Shown here one piece after another: positions 60,927 through 64,000 of a stretch of DNA of 64,000 nt. The DNA lies in assembly GCA_944359725.1 (NCBI GenBank), contig CALVSY010000002.1, positions 1 through 64,000 on the forward strand, in the 5' to 3' direction. Position 1 is the first letter of the stretch. Every line of letters begins with the position of its first letter. A model generated the notes under the pieces. It did no database searches. It was not told where the DNA came from and worked only from the letters and a program-made list of their open reading frames with translations. The position numbers and the translations under genes are program-made. The DNA comes from an uncultured Bacilli bacterium (lineage in GTDB: Bacteria; Bacillota_I; Bacilli_A; RF39; UBA660).

Positions 60927-63900
60927 TAAACTTAACTGACTAGATTCTGGTAATGCTTCTAATATTCCCATAAGTCTCATTTTATCGGTTAAGGTTTGTG
61001 ATACTTTTGCTCTTGATTGTAAATCCTCAATTGAAATAAACGTGTTCTTTTCTCTTTCTTCAACTATTTTTTTAGCAACCGTATCACCAAGTCCGTCTAT
61101 CGCGTTAAAAGGCGGATATATAGAATTATCATCTTTAACACGCCAAGTAGTCGCCTCGCTCTCGTATAAGTCAATAGGTAAAAATGTCATGCCTCTTGCG
61201 GTTGCTTCTAAGGCGACTTTCAAACTTTCAAGTTGTCCGGTTTCTTTATTTGATGCATCAAAACCTTTGTTTTGTATTTCAATTATCTTTTCTTTAATAG
61301 CATCATAACCTCTTATCATCGCTTCAACATCAACGTCAGTTGCTTTAGAAGTAAGCCATGAAGCGTAAAAGGCAACTGGCATATGAACTTTATACCAAGC
61401 AATTCTAAACGCTGATATAACGTATGCTGCTGCGTGAGCCTTAGGGAACATGTATTTTATCTTACCACATGAATTTATAAACCAGTCTGGAATATTTGCA
61501 TCCTCCATCGTTTTAATATGTGTTTTCCAAGTTTCTGGATCTTTAGATGCTCTTCCTTTACGAACGAATTCCATTATCTTAAACGCTTTTATAGGTTCAA
61601 CACCATTATACATTAAATAAACCATTATATCGTCACGACACCCTATAACGTCTTTAAAAGGAACGATGTTATTTTTAATTAATTCCTGAGCGTTACCAAG
61701 CCAAACGTCAGTACCATGTGATAAACCTGATATTTTAATTAACTCCGCAAAAGTAGTTGGTTTAGTTTCATATACCAATGATATCGTAAAATTCGTTCCA
61801 AACTCAGGTATTCCAAGCGTACCTGTTTTACACATTATTTGTTCGTTTGTAACGCCGAGTGCTTTAGTAGATGTAAAAATAGACATTGTATCTTTATCAT
61901 CAAGTGGCACTTTAGTAATATCTGTTTTAGTAATATCTTGTATCATTCTTAATTGTGTTGGATCAGAGTGACCTAATATATCTAGCTTAAGAACACACTC
62001 ATCAATTGCGTGATAATCAAAGTGAGTTGTTCTCCAAGGGCTTGATGCGTCTTCTGCTGGAAACTGAAATGGTGTAAAATCAAATACCTCCATGTAATCT
62101 GGAATAACAACTATTCCACCTGGATGCTGTCCTGTTGTTCTTTTAACTCCGGTACATCCAAGTGCTAGCCTTTCTATTTCCGCTGGTCTTTTATTTATCT
62201 CTTTATCCTCTAGGTAACCTTTAACAAAACCATAAGCCGTTTTTTCCGCTACCGTACCGATTGTTCCAGCACGATATACGTTATCAGGACCAAATAAAAC
62301 TTTCGTGTAGGCATGCGCTGATGCTTGGTTTAAATCACTAAAGTTTAAGTCGATATCAGGAACTTTATCAGCGTTAAATCCTAAGAACGTTGCAAATGGC
62401 ATGTCTTGTCCGTCTTTATACATATCATCTCCGCAAACCGGGCACTTTTTATCAGGTAAGTCAAACCCGGTTGAGTAAACCGAACCTAAAGGTTTATCAT
62501 CATCGAAATTAAATAAGCTGTGTTTACATTTTAAACATCTGTAGTGGGCTGGAAGCGGATTAACCTCGGTTATTCCCATCATGGTTGCAACAAACGATGA
62601 ACCAACCGATCCACGAGAGCCAACTAAGTACCCCTCATCATTAGAGTGCTTAACAAGTCTTTGTGCAATTAAGTATATAGGATCGAATCCTCCACCGATA
62701 ATACCTCCAAGTTCTTTTTTAACCTTCTTTTCTAAAGCATCATCGGTTAGTTCTTCTTCATCCGTCCAGTTGTTTTTAAAGTATGTTCTTAATAAATCCT
62801 TAACGGCATCAAAGCCTTTTAAAATTACCTCGTGAAGATGTGCATACGCTTTTTCGTTTAACTCATCTTCTGTTAGATCTTTGTTTTCTTTTTTAGCGTT
62901 TTTTAAGCATACGTTAAACACTATGTTACCATAAAGCTCAGTTGCGATACGCTCTTCAATGTTTAAAGGAAGCGGATTGCCGTACCAATCTTTTGCCTTT
63001 TCGTATACCAAGTCTGTTACAACACGTGGGCAATCAAGATAATGCGTTCCATCGTCTGATTTAACTCTTGGTGAAAAAGGTATTCCTTTAGTATCAATTA
63101 TTACCTCTACCTCATCTGCCATATCAAGTGCTTTATTAGTGTTTGTAACAACTATTTCATATGCTAATTCCTTACCTAAGAAAGCAAAATCATTAAGCAT
63201 TTCATCAGTTGTTCTAAAGTGCTGACTAGGTATTTCTTTTATGTCTTTTTTAGCTAGTGGATGACGTCCTCCTCCTGGTACTTTTTGATTAACGATTATC
63301 TCACGATAAACTTTATCTTCCCTTCTAAAGTGATGAACATCACCCGTTGCAACGATTAACTTACCAGCGTTTTTAACCGCGTTAATAATCTTTCTTATGT
63401 GGTTTTCTAATTCTTTTTCATCTTTAAAATCCCCCATTTGAATTAAATGGTTATATACCTCAGGAGGTTGCACTTCTACGTAATCATAAAAGTTAATGAT
63501 GTTAGAAAGTTCTTCTCCTTCTTTACTTCTTGCCTCGATAAAGACCTCTGATTCATAACAACCAGAACCTATTAAAACGCCTTCTCTTAAACGTTCTACT
63601 TCACTTCTTAAAATTCTAGGGGTTTTATATAAGTAAACCGTGTTAGCAAGAGATATCATTTTAAAGATGTTTTTAAGTCCGGTTTTATTTAGTGCGATAG
63701 CGTTAAAATGAAAGGTTCTACCAAATTTATGAATTTCATCTTTTCTTATTAATCTATCTAAATCACTTATCTTTTCATAATTTTGTGCGTTTAGTTTTTG
63801 TAAGAACTTATCAAATACAAGGGCCGTTCCTTCCGCGTCATAATCCGCTCTATGGTGTGCTTCTTCATCCCAGGCAACGTTATACCTTTTAACTAATGCT

Positions 63901-64000
63901 GATAGGCCGTGTCTTGCGTATCCTTGATCTAACGCACGCGATAATTCTAAAGTATCAATTACCGTGTTTTTAAACTCACCTAAATCATATTTTTTCATGG
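60921..64000 (-). CDS. polC: DNA polymerase III alpha subunit, PolC type (5' end off window)
   Basis: 1,026 residues visible of an expected 1,430 or so; the N-terminus and start of the exonuclease lie beyond 64000. What is seen: the last part of the 3'-5' exonuclease (IDTLELSRAL, HHRADYDAEGTA), PHP remainder, the polymerase palm with the catalytic PDIDLNFSD, a zinc pair (CLKCKHS...CPVCGDD), fingers (GCTGVKRTTGQHPGGI) and the C-terminal LPESSQLSLF clamp-binding motif. Replicative polymerase of low-GC Gram-positives. Internal Met at 63998 is not the start. Confidence 0.97.
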   Translation of the reverse strand, partial: MKKYDLGEFKNTVIDTLELSRALDQGYARHGLSALVKRYNVAWDEEAHHRADYDAEGTALVFDKFLQKLNAQNYEKISDLDRLIRKDEIHKFGRTFHFNAIALNKTGLKNIFKMISLANTVYLYKTPRILRSEVERLREGVLIGSGCYESEVFIEARSKEGEELSNIINFYDYVEVQPPEVYNHLIQMGDFKDEKELENHIRKIINAVKNAGKLIVATGDVHHFRREDKVYREIIVNQKVPGGGRHPLAKKDIKEIPSQHFRTTDEMLNDFAFLGKELAYEIVVTNTNKALDMADEVEVIIDTKGIPFSPRVKSDDGTHYLDCPRVVTDLVYEKAKDWYGNPLPLNIEERIATELYGNIVFNVCLKNAKKENKDLTEDELNEKAYAHLHEVILKGFDAVKDLLRTYFKNNWTDEEELTDDALEKKVKKELGGIIGGGFDPIYLIAQRLVKHSNDEGYLVGSRGSVGSSFVATMMGITEVNPLPAHYRCLKCKHSLFNFDDDKPLGSVYSTGFDLPDKKCPVCGDDMYKDGQDMPFATFLGFNADKVPDIDLNFSDLNQASAHAYTKVLFGPDNVYRAGTIGTVAEKTAYGFVKGYLEDKEINKRPAEIERLALGCTGVKRTTGQHPGGIVVIPDYMEVFDFTPFQFPAEDASSPWRTTHFDYHAIDECVLKLDILGHSDPTQLRMIQDITKTDITKVPLDDKDTMSIFTSTKALGVTNEQIMCKTGTLGIPEFGTNFTISLVYETKPTTFAELIKISGLSHGTDVWLGNAQELIKNNIVPFKDVIGCRDDIMVYLMYNGVEPIKAFKIMEFVRKGRASKDPETWKTHIKTMEDANIPDWFINSCGKIKYMFPKAHAAAYVISAFRIAWYKVHMPVAFYASWLTSKATDVDVEAMIRGYDAIKEKIIEIQNKGFDASNKETGQLESLKVALEATARGMTFLPIDLYESEATTWRVKDDNSIYPPFNAIDGLGDTVAKKIVEEREKNTFISIEDLQSRAKVSQTLTDKMRLMGILEALPESSQLSLF

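Noticed and set aside
60921-64000. Met at 63998 as the polC start
   Set aside because: The sequence begins within the exonuclease domain, so the gene clearly continues past the window edge.

Overview
This is an AT-rich, low-GC Gram-positive (Bacillota) type chromosome segment. Gene content points to an uncultured gut-type Bacilli/Mollicutes-like lineage with a reduced genome: PolC, RbgA, L19 leader, T-box leader, 6S RNA beside an aminoacyl-tRNA synthetase cluster, SpoVB-type flippase, XRE and SmtB/ArsR regulators, PE synthesis by PssA/Psd, and sortase-like NPKTS surface proteins. UGA behaves as a stop (several genes end in TGA and Trp is encoded by TGG), so the standard bacterial code applies. 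Almost all genes lie on the minus strand; the plus-strand exceptions are a SpoVB-like flippase, a TIGR04086-type membrane protein, tRNA-Arg(CCU) and one small membrane ORF. The lineage assignment is inference; no rRNA is present.

Layout. 1-6.8 kb: 6S RNA, an N-formylglutamate amidohydrolase-like enzyme, a BspA-type repeat surface protein, and a hisS-orphan-aspS operon behind a short T-box leader whose features fit tRNA-Asp; then an M29 aminopeptidase. 6.8-14.4 kb: DUF2207/LemA membrane pair, dtd, a long Rel with an altered hydrolase motif, and a fused SecDF. 14.5-23 kb: flippase, phospholipid synthesis (pssA-psd), lysS, several membrane proteins including one with 13-residue Asn-rich repeats. 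23-28 kb: queuosine (tgt, queA) and recombination (ruvAB) genes. 28-32.5 kb: an extracytoplasmic group (NPKTS-anchored protein, thioredoxin-like, rhodanese-like, transmembrane XRE regulator, PepSY protein).

32.5-33.9 kb: the most interesting locus. An Abi_2/AbiF-family HEPN protein (R-N-S-I-A-H) is immediately followed by an independently promoted RNA of about 65 nt made of a UUCG-capped hairpin and a strong terminator hairpin, is preceded by a leader with a terminator-like stem, and sits at the 3' side of a tRNA-Thr gene. This is the layout of an AbiF toxin with an RNA antitoxin, the group proposed as relatives of Cas13.

33.9-44.6 kb: Zn/Cd efflux ATPase with its SmtB-type repressor and a clear two-operator promoter, HD-domain, pentapeptide-repeat and patatin proteins, topA, rnhB, rbgA. 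44.6-54.5 kb: a low-density accessory stretch with RhuM, a broken dinD, a frameshifted acetyltransferase, a truncated YmdB-like gene, other fragments and two tandem small genes. 54.5-64 kb: lepB, rplS, a trmD with a long C-terminal extension, rimM, an RNA methyltransferase, a YgjP-type metallopeptidase, an orphan that may be interrupted by an in-frame stop, and the 3' three quarters of polC running off the right edge.
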